A stretch of DNA of 64,000 bases, taken from Artocarpus heterophyllus. Taxonomy: Eukaryota > Streptophyta > Magnoliopsida > Rosales > Moraceae. A program made the position numbers and the translations under genes. A model generated the notes under the pieces. The model was given only the letters and a program-made list of their open reading frames with translations. It had not been told where the DNA came from and searched no databases. Location of the stretch: assembly GCA_025403435.1 (NCBI GenBank), contig CM046350.1:34778774-34842773 (forward strand), given 5' to 3'. This document shows positions 45,244-58,205 of this stretch, in pieces. Positions within the stretch are counted from its first letter, which is position 1, and every line of letters begins with the position of its first letter.

Positions 45244-48200
45244 CCGCAGTATTTTCAACGCAGTGTTCCTCAGTATAGAGCACCGAGTACAGGTAGTGTG
45301 CAGTCGTCTCCATCTCAGCAGCATCGGCCGAGTAATGCAGGACCCAGTAATGTTGGTAGAGGAAAAGGGAAAGCGCCAGTGCAGGTTCATGCAATGGCAT
45401 CTGGAGGGTCAGATTCTCAGACTGGTAACGCGGTTGTCGATGGTATGGTTTTGGTTTCCAGATCTCTAGCTCGCGTTTTATTTGATACCGGTGCCTCTCA
45501 TTCTCTCATTTCGAGTTCTTTTGTACATGCCTTGGGATTAGAAGTAGAAGAGCTTAATGAACCCCTAGTCATAACTTCTCCCTTGGGGCGGGTGTGTGTG
45601 AATTGTATGTGTAAATCATGTAAAATACAGATTGGGGATGAGATTTTGAAAAGTGATTTGATTATACTCCCCATGAGTTCCTATGATGTGATTTTAGGGA
45701 TGGACTGGTTGTCCAGGTATAGTGCAGTCGTGGACTGCCAACTTAGAAAGGTGACCCTAGTGTCTGATATGGGGACGGTAATCACTTACCAGGGTGGTGG
45801 TGATTGGCTAATGAGTGAGCGCCTTATAAAGTCGTGTTTAGGAGGGCAAAGGAATCTAGGTTGTTGTGCTTTTCTTGCCAACCTGGATTGCGAGCCCTAT
45901 GTTTCGAGTAGTAGTGTAGCGATTCCGGTGGTTGATGAGTTCGAGGATGTTTTCCCCGATGAGTTATCAGGGTTACCACCGCATCGGGAGATTGAGTTTG
46001 GTATCGAGTTGTTTCCAGGGACATCACCGATTTCTATGGCACCTTATCGGATGGCGCCAGCAGAAATGAAGGAATTGAGGAAGCAACTTCAGGAGCTTGC
46101 TGATAAAGGATATATTCAGAATAGCACATCTCTGTGGAGAGCACCAGTTTTGTTCGCTAAGAAGCACGATGGGACTCTCAGGTTATGTGTGGATTATCGG
46201 CAGCTGAATCGTGTCACGGTGAAGAACAAGTATCCTTTGCCTAGGATTGATGAGCTATTTGATCAGTTGGGAGGTTCGCGATACTTCTCAAAGATTGATT
46301 TGCGTTCAGGTTATCATCAGCTCAGGATCAAAGAAGAGGATATTCCCAAGACAGCTTTTAGGACTCGATATGGGCACTTCGAGTTTCTGGTTATGTCGTT
46401 TGGGTTGACGAATGCTCCAGCAGCTTTTATGGATCTGATGAACAGGGTATTTAGGCCGTATCTGGATCAGTTTGTGATCGTGTTCATCGATGACATTCTT
46501 GTGTATTCTAAGACTTGGGAGGAGCATGAGCAGCATCTTCGGATCGTGCTTCAGACTTTGCGGGAGCACCAGTTGTATGCTAAGAGAGAAAAGTGTGAGT
46601 TTTGGTTGACTGAGGTCAAATTTCTGGGTCATATCATCTCGGAGCATGGTATTTCAGTGGATCCGTCCAAGATTGAAGCTATATTGGAATGGGAACGACC
46701 AAGGAATGTAGCGGAGATTCGTAGGTTCTTAGGTCTTGCTGGATATTACAAGAAATTTGTAAAGGATTTTTTGAAGATCGCAGCTCCGTTGACGAGATTG
46801 ATCAAGAAAAATGTCAGGTTTGAGTGGGATGAAGATTGTGAGTCTGCTTTTCAGGAATTGAAGAACCGGTTGACTTCAGCTCCAGTGTTGATTATTCCTA
46901 GCAGTGATGAGCCGTATGAGGTTTATGCTGATGCTTCAGGGCGTGGACTTGGATGCGTGTTGATGCAGCATGGATGTGTGGTTGCGTACGGATCGAGACA
47001 GCTACGACCTCACGAGCGGAATTATCCTACTCACGATTTAGAGCTTGCGGCGGTGATTTACGCGCTGAAGATTTGGAGGTGTTATTTGTATGGAGCATCG
47101 TTTCAGGTCTTCTCCGATCACAAGAGTTTGAGGCATTTGTTCACTCAGAGGGATCTCAATCTGAGGCAGCGCAGATGGGTGGAGTACATGGAGGATTATG
47201 ATTTCGCTTTGCAGTATCATCCCGGGAAAGCTAATGTGGTAGCGGACGCGCTTAGCAGGAAGTCTTAAGGGATTCTCGCTTGTTTGATCTTTGAGGACTG
47301 GAGTAGGGATGCGACAGTGAGTGAGTATCGGCTACAGTATCATGAAGACGGTGATCGAGTTTCGTTATATCATGTGGAAGCGACTCCAGCTCTTGTTCGG
47401 ATGGTGCAGCAAAGTCAGTGGCAGGATCGGCATTTGCAGGGGATTTGGTCGCGGATTCAGAACGGAGAACAGTTCGAGGAATGGAGCGTGCATGCAGATG
47501 GATCGTTGTACTTCCGGGAGTGTCTTGCAGTTCCAGTTATCGCCGAGGTGACGAAAGCCGTTCTAGATGAAGCTCATAGGTCTCAGTTCGCTATTCATCC
47601 AGGGAGCACCAAGATGTATCGTGATTTGAAGAGGCAGTATTGGTGGAGAGGCATGAAGAAAGATGTTCGAGAGTACGTGGCCAAGTGTTCGACGTGTCTT
47701 CAGGTGAAAGCTGAGCATCAGAAGCCTGCAGGTCAACTTCAGCCGCTTCCTATTCCAGGGTGGAAATGAGAACATGTGACGATGGATTTCCTCACAGGTT
47801 TGCCGAGGACGGAGCAGCGGCATGATGCAGTTTGGGTTGTGGTCGACAGGTTGACGAAGTCGGCGCATTTCATTCCGTTTAGGTCGACGTGTTCGAGGAA
47901 GATTCTCGGGGAGTTGTATATGCAGAACATTGTGAGGTTGCATGGAGTTCCTTTGTCCATCACCTCTGATCGAGACACCAGGTTTAATGCTAAGTACTGG
48001 AGGAGTTTTCAGGAGGCTTTGGGTACGGATTTGAACTTCAGTACGGTGTTTCATCCTCAGACTGATGGGCAGTCTGAGCGGGTTATTCAGGTTCTCGAGG
48101 ATATGTTGCGTGCTTGTGCGTTGGACTTCGGCGGGAATTGGAAGCAATGTTTGCATTTGGCGGAGTTCGCATACAACAATAGTTATCAGGCGAGTATCGA

Positions 48201-48825
48201 TATGGCACCATTTGAGGCATTGTATGGGCGACCGTGTCGGTCACCTGTGTGTTGGGCCGAGCCAGAAGATAGAGTTATTCTTGGGCCAGATGAGATTCGT
48301 GACAGCAACGAGAAAGTCGTGGTGCTTCGAGATCGATTGAGGGCAGCTCAGAGTCGGCAGAAGAGCTACGCGGATAGGAGACGTAGACCCTTAGAGTTCG
48401 CGGTTGGAGATTTTGTTCTCTTGAGGGTGTCACCTCGTAAGGGAACTATGCGGTTCGGGGTGAGTGGGAAGCTCGCGCCGAGGTATATTGGGCCGTTCGA
48501 GATCACTCAGCGAGTTGGTGTGGTCGCTTATCGGCTTGATCTTCTGCCCGAACTTTCTCACGTTCATGATGTATTTCATGTGTCGATGCTTAGGAAATGT
48601 CCGCCTGGGCAGGATAAGATAGTTTCGTTTCGCGATGTACAGGTTCAGGAGGATACGACGTACGAATAAGTGCCGATTCAGATTATCGACCGGAAAGTGA
48701 TTAGCTTGCGTCGTCGTGAGATACCATTGGTGAAAGTCGTGTGGCAGCATCATGGGGTTGATGAAGCCACTTGGGAGTTAGAGTCGAGTATGCGGGAATT
48801 GTATCCGCATTTGTTTTGTTTTTGA
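45244..48825 (+). pseudogene. Gypsy-E pol (protease, RT, RNase H, integrase, chromodomain), stop-interrupted
   Basis: This continues in the gag frame to TGA 48823-48825, giving 1531 codons from the gag ATG with no frameshift. Protease has [12 protein letters not shown] (aspartate codon at 45484). RT has the LCVDYRQLN region, the [11 protein letters not shown] region and FIDD at 46483-46494. RNase H has YADASGRG (aspartate codon at 46930). Integrase has the HHCC zinc finger (about 47575-47705), MDFLTGLP with the first catalytic aspartate at 47779, and TDGQSERV. The tail holds DRKV and a HHGVDEATWE chromodomain-like end. In-frame stops at 47266 (TAA), 47767 (TGA) and 48667 (TAA), added to the gag stop, would block full-length product. 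The copy is nearly intact but probably non-autonomous. Confidence 0.93.
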
Positions 48826-48857
48826 AATGAGTTGTAAATTTCGAGGACGAAATTTCT

Positions 48858-48873
48858 TTTAGGGGTGGAGAGC
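48858..48873 (+). other. Gypsy-E polypurine tract
   Basis: TTAGGGGTGGAGAGC directly precedes the 3' LTR start at 48874 and would prime plus-strand cDNA synthesis. Gypsy-B has the similar TTTGAGGGGTGGAGAGA before 17056. Confidence 0.85.
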
Positions 48874-51011
48874 TGTAACGCCCCGAAATTTATTTAATGT
48901 TAATGTACTATAAATGATGAATTAGTGTGCCATAATTAACGTTTTAACATTAATTAGATTATTGGGTTGGATTTTGAAATTTTGGTTGTTTTGTTAAATT
49001 GATGTGTTCAAAAGATTTCTTATTGTTTTAAAATGATGCTTTGAGTTTTAAAACACAACAATTTGTAAAATGTTAAAAATACTCCGTTTTGCAAAACCGT
49101 GGGCGGCACATGGTTTTCGCACAGTAAAACCGCCCACTGATTTTCTCTATTTATTTCCTTCCTTCCTCTCTCTCTCCTCACTCTCCGGTTCTCTCTCTCT
49201 CTTCTCTCCTTCACCGTGAGTCTCCCTCTCTCTCAAATTCTCTCTCAAAATTTTTGAAAACAAATTCGAATCCAAGCTTCGGGATAGCAAGGAGGAAGCT
49301 CGGGGACGTGATTCGGCAACCGAGAACATGGATTGAAGCTTCGATTCGAGGTTAGATTCGAAATTTCTAAACTTTTTACAAAATTTTCAATTCTGTGTGT
49401 TTTTGAAATCTAAGTTTGTTTAAGCTTAGAAAACCTTGGATTTGTGTTAAATGAACTTAGAACAACTAGAATCTAAGCTTAGATTGGAGAAAAACATATT
49501 GGATTCAAGATTTTTCATTTTTCTCCTCTTTTTCTCATTTTCGGATTTTTGAGGATTTCGAGTTCAAATCTTGTTTAAATGATTCTAAACATGTTCTAGA
49601 ATGTTTTTCTATCAACTATAATTGTTTTTCATGCCTGGGAATTGAGAAAAACAGGTTGGAATCCGGATTTGGATTTTGGGGATCGAGAAACCCGTGGCTG
49701 GGATTTCTGGATCTTCCTAGTTCGACAGGCCGAAGTTCATGTTCGGCAGGCCGGAGTGATGATCGGCAGGCCGGTGTTCTTTCGACCGGCAGGCCGAATC
49801 TGGGGAAATGTTCGGCAGGCCGAACTTTGCTTCCGGCAGGCCGAAGCAGGGCGTCCGGTAGGCCGACCGAGGCATGGAAAATTTTGTGATTTTTACCCGT
49901 TTTCACTGTTTTGAACCCTGATTTAAACCCCAACCTTATAGGATGATTTTAAAGGTACAAATGACACACTAGGACATCATGAAATGATTTAGTAACATAG
50001 AATGTCTCGAACTAGATATTGATCGACTTAGTTTGTATCTAGGATCGTTCGTGGTTCCGTGGAGCTAACGTATAGCGGACCGGGATTACGGTGTGGGGCA
50101 CCGGCACGAGTATTGAGGTAGGAATTCTATCCTATTTCTTTGGTAGCCTGGTTTTGAAATGATTTGGCTTTGAAAATGATTTCTATCAAAATGTTTTCAA
50201 CGGTTGTTTGAAAATGGTTTTATCGGTTATATTTTAATATACCGTGATCTGAAATGAATTTCATAATAAATGTAATTGACAACACTCGGTAATTGGGTTT
50301 TGAATGATAATGATACTAAACACATGGGCATGATGCCATATCAGAGATCGGGTCGTGTAGCGATCGATCTTGGGGGCAGGTCCCGAAACCCAGCTGGGCC
50401 ACTACGGTGGTGATATCATGGTTTGCCTAGGTAAAAGAAAAATGGTGTTTTTGATTGTACGAGTAGACTGTTCTGTGTCAGAACGGCTCTACTCAAATTA
50501 TGTATTTATTTATTTATTTATTTAAGTTTTCTTTTGAGTACTCCTAACAATTAACTGTTTCTTTAAATTAAATTATTTATAAAACTTAGTCCTACTGAGC
50601 CTTTCGCTCACGTTTTATTGTTTTAAATCCCCCCCCCTCTAGGTGGTTTCCCATTTAGGTTTGGAGAAGATTCTTCGGACCGAACTCAGGAGCAATAGGA
50701 GAGTTTATTTATATTCTGTTTTATTAATCAAGGCATGTAAGACTTAACTTTATTTGTACTTGGACTGTAATTGTATTTGTGATATTGTCAGAACCATGTG
50801 TGTGCACAAGTTGTGGTTGTAGAACCCATACTTGCGGTTTTCTATTTAATTATTATTTGCTTAATATTTACAAATTCTTTTTATCAAATGTGGTGGAAAA
50901 TCTCTTTATTTCTCACTTAATTGGATTTTTAAACTCTTAATTTCAATTAAATCCTCTTTTAATTAATCTAAATATTCCGCCACGTCACCTCCCGTACTCC
51001 GGGGCGTGACA
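48874..51011 (+). repeat. Gypsy-E 3' LTR
   Basis: This direct repeat of 41966-44127 ends GGGGCGTGACA at 51011. It has one fewer dyad unit and a shorter C tract than the 5' LTR. Other differences are isolated substitutions, several at CpG-type sites. The short ORFs at 49020-49933 lie within it. Confidence 0.95.
49721..49866 (+). repeat. Seven-unit array of TCGGC-AG-GCCGA dyads, Gypsy-E 3' LTR
   Basis: This has the same array as 42814-42980 but only one copy of the GAGTGATGATCGGCAGGCCG unit. The first unit has TTCGACAGGCCGAA (G to A), and the unit near 49831 reads CCGGCAGGCCGAA where the 5' LTR has TTCGGCAGGCCGAA. The arrays have diverged in number and sequence since insertion or during the last reverse transcription. 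Confidence 0.95.
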
Positions 51012-51016
51012 TATAA

Positions 51017-53172
51017 ATACATTTATATAACTACTTTATCCAATAATCCTCTATCCCATACTATAGGTGGGGTTCGAACTTACTTGAGTATGCTACAGTA
51101 TAGGCTGACTTCAAGTTCCTCTGTTAATCGTCTAGTGTTCTGTTTGGCCAATTGTATCATTATTAGCCGAATTATCTCTATTCATCTATATGTCCATAAA
51201 ATATACTCGTCAATTACTAAATCGGGTTATTATGTGATTCACAACCTCCAATCACTAAGGGCTCGATCCCTCTTGGTTCATATTACCTTATTGTTTCCAA
51301 AAAAAAAGGCAAAAATTCTTAGTAAAGGCATTTTTTCTATTTCAGGTGTTCTTGGGCCCTTTTTTTTGCTAACTCACATAAAAAATGCTTTTATTGGCAA
51401 TGGGATAAAATTCAAGGTATTGTTTCTCTCATTTTGCAGTAAAACCCAAATTTAGCAAAACTTTACAATTTTATCCCAGATGTTGAAAATATTGACGATT
51501 TTGCTCCTATGAACAAAATAATCTTTTTACACCGTTAGCCTCAATTTTTAGCAAGGGTTAAATTCTTCCAAATTATATTACCCAAATTCCTTTCGTTTAA
51601 AAATGTTTTTGGTCCTCTTGTTTTTTTTTTGAATTTTTGTGATAAAAATTTATAAAATTCATATTTCATAAGCCTTTGCGAATTTCGACAAACCGCCCAT
51701 GATTTTAAACAGTTTTGTCGAGATCTACAACTTTCATGTTTTAACTCTTCTAAAATTTCCACTGCACAGTAGAGTTTGTACCCATTTTTCAAAACTGTCG
51801 AGCTTTTGAAAATCTTTTTAATTTAGTCCTTTACTAATTTTAACAAAAATCTGCTTATAAACACTATACACCCCACTATTTGGAATAGGTTCCAAAACCT
51901 TTTTAGTAATAATCACGTTTGAATATGCCAAATTCCATTCCTTAAAAAAAAATCACACAAAGTTTATAAATTTACTTTGTTTCAAAACCATATTAAATTC
52001 TAAGCATACGCCCTTATTTTTTCTACTCATCACCATCACATACCTTAAAATTTGGTAAACATACCATAAGTTACTTAAATATTTACATGCTACACTTGAG
52101 AACAAAACAAAACAAAGCAAACATAACCAAGAACTTGAAATTTAAGGTTAGGTTTTTACCTAAGAAAAGTGGTGAGCTTGTACACCTTCAACACCCTTGG
52201 TTTGTCAACTTCCTAGGAATGATTCATTACATTAAAAACCCTTATCAAATCCCTCTTCAATCCCAAAGCCTAGAGACACTTAGAAAAGTTTGAATCTTAC
52301 CTTGAAAACTAAGAAAACCTTAAGCTTAAAGCTTGATCCTACTTGAAACTTGCTTGGAAGAGGTTATGTGGGGAATTTGTTTTGAACAAATTTTTTGGAG
52401 AAAGAGAACCAAGGCTGCCGTGTATGGTGGTGGTCGGGGGGGGAGGGGGAGGAGGGGGAGGAGAGAGTAGGAAAGAATGAGAGAAAACTTTACTTACTTT
52501 AGGCATTTAACCAAATTTATCTACTTAAGTTTTTTTTTTTTAACTAGGTGACTCACCACCCTAATTATGATTAGGGTTAACTTGGCATTAAGGGGTTGGA
52601 CCACATCAAGGGATGTGGTGGTCCAATCCAAACCCTTTGGGTGTCTCCTTGGTGGGCCCCTTACTTTACACAGTATAATTTACCGTATAGTATTTTTCTC
52701 ATATTATTAGGGTAAAACTAGAGAAATATACACTTAAGTGGTCTAAAATATTCTAACCTTCTCTTTGGTTCACTTTCGAAACCCCAAACACAGTATTTCA
52801 TTTATCTGTGTTTTACTTAGCAGTGTACTTACACTATATCATACCCTTTTTTTACACTGTTTTAGGTTGTAGCATATTTTTCTACTTTATCTACTACTTT
52901 CACCATTCATAAATTTATATCACAACACTATGATTAATAGTGATATAAAATTCATTTTGATGATATTAGTCACAAATTTTTTAGCATTTAAGCTCACAAA
53001 ATTTGTATTTATCAATATCTAAAATTGCATAAAATTCACAGTCAAATTTCTTATTAATATTGTTCATATATGTGTTATCGTAATTTACAAAAATACGATT
53101 TATAAGGATAAATTCATTAATTAAATCCAAATAGATACTAGATTTAATAATGAATTTTTCTTGAACATTACA
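51017..53172 (-). repeat. Gypsy-D 3' LTR, proximal part
   Basis: This aligns with 59865-62061 in the same order, including the CAATTACTAAATCGGGTTATT, the TTTTTACACnGTTAGCCTCAATTTTT and the CTAATTATGATTAGGGTTAAC blocks. It ends GAACATTACA at 53172. The minus-strand polypurine tract (53173-53195, AAGGACGG core) lies next to it. The G run at 52434-52461 is absent from the other copy. Confidence 0.9.
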
Positions 53173-53216
53173 ATCTACCGTCCTTAAAAAATTTTCATCC
53201 TTGAAAATTAGAATAA

Positions 53217-56200
53217 TTATGGGTAGTTTTTCCTTATCTCATCCTCTCGTTCCCAAGTTGCTTCCTCTACTTACTGATTGCGCCATCAAACTTTGACAAC
53301 TGGTATCTTCTTGTTTCTTAATTCCTTCTCTTCCCATACTAGGATTTGAACTGGTTTTTTCTCATAAGATAAATTTTCCTGTATCTCAAGTGGTTCAAGT
53401 TGAAGTATATGTGATGAATCTGGTACATACTTTTTTAGCATTGACACGTGAAATACATTAAGTACCAATGCCATGTCGAGTGGTAGGGCTAATTTGTAGG
53501 CAACATTGCCCACCCTTTCTAGAATTTCGAACAGTCCAATATCCCTTGAATTAAGTTTTCCCTTTATCCCAAACCTTATTACCCCTTTTATTGGTGTTAC
53601 CTTCAAGAAGACCAAATTCCCCACTTAAAATTCTAGAGGCCTCCGTCGTCAATCGGCATAACTCTTTTGACAATTGTGAACAGTTTCCATTTGTTGTCGA
53701 ATTAAATTTACATCCTCCGTTGTTCTATGTACAAAATTCGTGGTCGATAACACCTTTTCATTGGTTTCATACCAATGCAAAGGTGATCTACATCTCCTCT
53801 GGTAAAGAGCTTCATATGGAGCCATACCTATGGAGGTTTGATAACTATTGTTGTAAGCAAATTCAATTAATGGTAGCTTTTTATCCTGTCCTCCTTTTAA
53901 GTCTAGCACACAGACTCTTAACATATCTTCCAGAGTTTGGATAGTCCTTTCATATTGACCATCTGTTTAAGGGTAAAAAGCTGTACTAAAAGTCAACTTT
54001 GTACCCATTGCTTGATGTACTTTCTTCCAAAACTTGAAGGTGAATCGGCCATCACGATCAAAAATAATGGATTTTGAAACTCCGTGATATCTAACTATTT
54101 GAGCAACATACAATTCAGCTAGCCGTTCCACGGAGCTGCTAAATTTAATGGGCAAAAAGTGTGTAGATTTAGTTAATCTATCCACGATTACCCATATAGC
54201 ATCATGTCCTTTAGTAGTTTTGGGTAATCCAGTCACAAGATCCATGGTTTTAGATCCCATTTCCACTCTGAAATTTCAATCTTCTACAATTCTCTCATCG
54301 GTCGTTGATGTTCAGCTTTTACTTTTGACAGTTGAGACATTTGCTAACAAACTGAACGACATCATTTTTCATTTCATGCCACCAATAGTGCTCCTTTAGA
54401 TCTTTGTACATTTTGGTAGGCTTTGGATGAACAGAGTACGGTGCTTCATGAGCTTTTTCTAATACATGTTTCTTTAATTCTTCTTCATTAGGAATACACA
54501 ACCTACCCCTATAGCAAAGAATTCCATCTTTCGAGATGCTAAACTCTGCTCCTTTGTTTCCAAAGGCTTCATTCCTATACTTGAGTAATGAAGAATCTAC
54601 TTGTTGTTGTTCCTTCAAGTTTTCCAAGATGATTGGTTGGAATGACAATTTAGCTAATCTTCCTGCTATCATATCAATTCCTACTTCTATCAAGTGTTTT
54701 TGAAGAGGTTTTGATAACAATCGTATTGTTGCAAGAGAAGATGTTGCTCTACAGCTGAGAGAGTTGGCCACTCGATTGGCCTTTCTGGGATGATACAAGA
54801 TTTCATAGTCATAATCTTTGACCAACTTTAGCCATCTTTGTTGTTTCATGTTCAGTTCTTTTTGAGTAAAAATGTACTTAAGACTTTGATGGTTAGTAAA
54901 AATTTTGCATTTAGTCCCATATAAGTAGTGACGCCAGATCTTTAGTGCGAACACTATTGCTGCTAATTCCAAATCATGCGTTGGATAGTTCCTTTTATGA
55001 TCCTTTAGTTGACGAGATGCATATGTGATCACTTTTCCATTCTGCATGGGTATGGCTCCCAAACGTTTTTTTACACGTCATTGTAGATCACAAATTTCCC
55101 TAGGTTTGAATCAGGTATAGTCAATACAGGTGCACTTGTAAGTCTTCTCTTCAATTCCTGAAAAATTTCTTTGCACTTCTTAGTCCATTCATATTTTGTT
55201 GCTTTCTGAGTAAGGGTTATGAGCAGTGCTGCAAGTCTAGAAAATCCTTTAACAAAACGTCGATAATAGCCTACTAAACCGAGAAAACTCATGACCTTGG
55301 TAACACTTCTTGTTGCAGGCCACGTATTTTTTGCTTCTATTTTAGAAGGATCGATGGAAACTTGTGATACCATATGTCCTAAGAAATGAAAATTTTCTAA
55401 CCAAAATTCACATTTCGAGAACTTGGCGAATAGTTGGTGTTTCCTTAATAGTTGCAGTACAGTCCTTAAATGCTCCTCATACTTTTCTAGAGTCCTTGAA
55501 TAGATCAAGGTATCATCAATGAAAACAATGACAAATTTGTCAAGGTAGTTTTTAAAAATTTGATTCATTAGGTCCATAAAGACCGTAGGGTGTTAGTTAA
55601 TCCAAATGGTATAATGCATAACTCATAATGCCCATAGCATGTTTGAAACACCATTTTTGGCACATCTTCCTCTTAACTCGAAGCTGGTGATATCTAGAGC
55701 GTAGGTCGATCTTTGAGAATACCATTGCTCCCTTCAGTTGATCAAATAGGTTGTCAATTCTCAAAAGTGGATACTTGTTCTTGATCGTGACTTTATTTAG
55801 TTCTCGGTAGTCTATACACATCTGTAAAGTTCCATCTTTCTTCTTAACAAATAGCACCGGTGCTCTCCATGGAGAATTGCTTGGCTAGAAAACCCCTTAT
55901 CCAGCAACTCTTGTAGTTGAACTTGAAGTTCCTTAAGTTCTCCTAGAGCTATGCGATATGGTGTCTTTGAAATTGGAGCTGTACTAGGCGTCAATTTAAT
56001 CTCAAACAAAATTTCTCATTTTGGTGGTAAAATTGGTAATTCATCTAGAAAAAAATTGATAAACTCTTTTACTATTGGAACATTCTCTAATCTTAACTAA
56101 GCTTCTTGGTCTTTATTACCAGATTCACCAAGTAACTTGTACATCCACTATTCAACAACCTTTTTGCTTTAGAGCAAATATCAACGCTTTTGGAATCTTA

Positions 56201-56574
56201 GGAGTCTTTCCTGTATATACAAACTTCACACTTCCAGGCAGCCGAAATGTAACTTTGTGATGTCGGCAATTGATCTTAGTGCCATACTTTTCTAGGAAAT
56301 CCATTCTCAAGAGAACATAGTAGTCTTGAATATTGATTATTATTAAATCGACAAATAGCTCTCTACTGCAAATGATGATTGGTATATAATGCAACCAATG
56401 ATTAGAACTTAATACCTCCCCAAAGGGAAGTGCAGTCCTAAAGGTCTGTTTTATCCTATCTCCTTCAAATCCTATTCGTTTGGAAAACTTAGGTGATGCA
56501 AACGAATGTATTACTCTAGAATCAAATAAAATATAGGCATTAGTTTTGGTAACAGAGAGCTGACCTGTTACCAT
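53217..56574 (-). pseudogene. Gypsy-D pol: protease, RT, RNase H, integrase, chromodomain-like end
   Basis: On the minus strand, protease is at 56574-56152. Its active-site motif reads LFDSRVIHSFAS, with arginine where glycine is expected. RT follows ([21 protein letters not shown] and FIDD near 55512-55523), then RNase H with [17 protein letters not shown]. Integrase keeps the zinc-finger residues [15 protein letters not shown] and CLNC, then DLVTGLPKTTKGHDAIWVIV and FDRDGRF. The tail WRNQ...VEEATWERED is chromodomain-like and ends at TAA 53217-53219. Frameshifts near 55590, 55065 and 54300 and several stops break the frame. It matches Gypsy-E in domain order but is clearly a different family. 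It cannot encode active enzyme. Confidence 0.92.
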
Positions 56575-56739
56575 TGTTGAGGTTCCAACATCGCCTTTAC
56601 TCTTAGTGTAGGTGTAGATCCATCCACTGGGTTCTAGAGCCTCCAGTCGGCCCTAACTAATGCTAGGACCTTCAATCTATGCCTGGACTACATGGAGCTA
56701 GACTCCTTGAAACCTTTGCTGGCCAGTCTGGTTCTAAGG

Positions 56740-57813
56740 ATTGGAGAAGCAATTCCTGACATAGTGTCCTTCTTTGCCACAGATGAAATACTTATTAGTG
56801 CCAGCTTTACATTCCCCTACATGTCTTTTCCCACACTATCTGCATAAAGGTTTGCTACTCCCTCCATCATTTACCCTCTTCTATTTGACTCCCTTGATTA
56901 CTTGCATTATACTTCCTCTTGTTGTTACTATTGCAATTACATCCGGTTTGGTTGTTTTGGGTTTGTCCCTGGCTCAGGTTACCTCCCTGCCCTTTTGCCT
57001 GCAAAGCCTAAGTTTGTTTGGCCAAGGTCTTCTCCTCCCTTTAAGATTTATTGCTCTTTCTTCCTTGTCACGGGAGATTGTGAATTTAACTCTCGATGCC
57101 TGTTCAATACAATCTGCCTCATCCTTGGGCGCTTGTCCCCTGTTATCAACAATGAGGGCAATATTGGTATGAAACATCCTCATTAACCTTCTTATCCTTT
57201 CTCGATCAGTAGGCACCAGTTTAGGACAAAGGCGTGCCAATTGATTAAACCTTCTCACAGCATCAGTGACTGATAGATTACCTTGTTGGAAATTATTGAA
57301 TTCCTCTTGCTATGTCGCCATTGTTTCAACATTAAAATAAGCTCTTCTGAACTCTTCAACGAATTTTAGCCAAGTCATTTCATCTAAATTCCTCCTTCAC
57401 TCTAGTAATTCCCACCAGCTTCTTGCATCTTTGGTGAGAGAAAATGAAGCACATAATACCTTTTCACGATCATTGAGTCCCATAAACTTCAAAACTCTCT
57501 CTATACCATTGAGCCAATCATCGGCATCCAGTAAGTCTACTGCGCCATTGAATTCTGGGACCTTCATTCACCTAAATCTCTCATAAAAATCAGTGATAGG
57601 AACTACAAGGGCTATTGGGGCCACTGGTTCTACCTATGGTGCCGGCGGTACCAGTGATGGAAAATCCACACGTATTGGGGGTATAGGGTTTTGGTGAGCC
57701 AACTGCTCATATAGCCCTTGCATTTCTTGCTCTTGAGCTTGGAGCCTTTGTTGTAGCTCAGTGATTAAAGTTATTAAGTCCGGGTTTGAGGGTCCTCCAG
57801 GTGCTTCAAACAT
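56740..57813 (-). pseudogene. Gypsy-D gag, inactivated
   Basis: ATG 57813 on the minus strand opens MFEAPGGPSNPDLITLI and a glutamine-rich coiled segment (LQQRLQAQEQEMQGL). A gag domain follows with VPEFNGAVDLLDADDWL, ARSWWELLE, KFVEEFRRAYF, NNFQQGNLSV and RFNQLARLCPKLV. A basic linker and two zinc-knuckle remnants, near 56750-56850, read CGKRHVGEC and ICGKEGHYVRNC. One or more expected cysteines are replaced. At least three in-frame stops and a frameshift near 56970 inactivate it. Confidence 0.85.
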
Positions 57814-58205
57814 TGATGATGGTTAAAGTCCTATTGTAAATTATATTATTGCGTTGACATATATTGCCGACTTAATAAAATTCATCAAAATTTTCCTCAA
57901 GTCACATAAGTCCATAGAAATATAAATAATAATATAAACTTAACATTTCATTACTTCACTTTTTACACCTTTTTATCATCAAAACATTTCATACGTGGCT
58001 AGCATACTATACTTCTTACATAAACTTTTACATCATTTCCAGGAGCAGTTATCTTTACCGACTAACATGAACACCACTGTCGGGAGGGACACTGCTTATT
58101 GGAGGTACATATATACGATTATGCAAGGTTAGTAAAGTCAAAATTTTGATAGCCACACAGTTACATACAATTTTAATACTAAAAGATCATCAATGGTCCA
58201 TTTCT
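57814..58205 (-). other. Spacer between the two Gypsy-D gag-like ORFs
   Basis: About 390 bases on the minus strand separate the acidic end of the upstream ORF from gag. I see no coding motif. This interval could hold the natural leader of gag. Confidence 0.5.

Larger units (their letters stand above)
41966..51011 (+). mobile_element. Gypsy-E: young, structurally complete chromovirus-type Gypsy element
   Basis: The element has LTRs 41966-44127 and 48874-51011 (2162 and 2138 bp) that are nearly identical by eye. An initiator-tRNA PBS lies at 44131 and a polypurine tract precedes 48874. All domains are present in the order gag, protease, RT, RNase H, integrase, chromodomain-like tail. LTRs begin TGTAACGCCCCG and end GGGCGTGACA. 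The LTR start, methionine tRNA primer and C-terminal chromodomain fit the Tekay/Del type of chromovirus. It sits inside the 3' LTR of Gypsy-D and is therefore younger than it. Confidence 0.95.

Noticed and set aside
44477..45469. Long alternative-frame ORFs (161 and 162 codons) over gag
   Set aside because: They overlap the gag frame, which has clear domain motifs. The second frame has no recognisable motif and results from high GC content.
47563..48156. 197-codon minus-strand ORF over integrase
   Set aside because: It is the antisense shadow of a conserved integrase frame and contains no recognisable domain.
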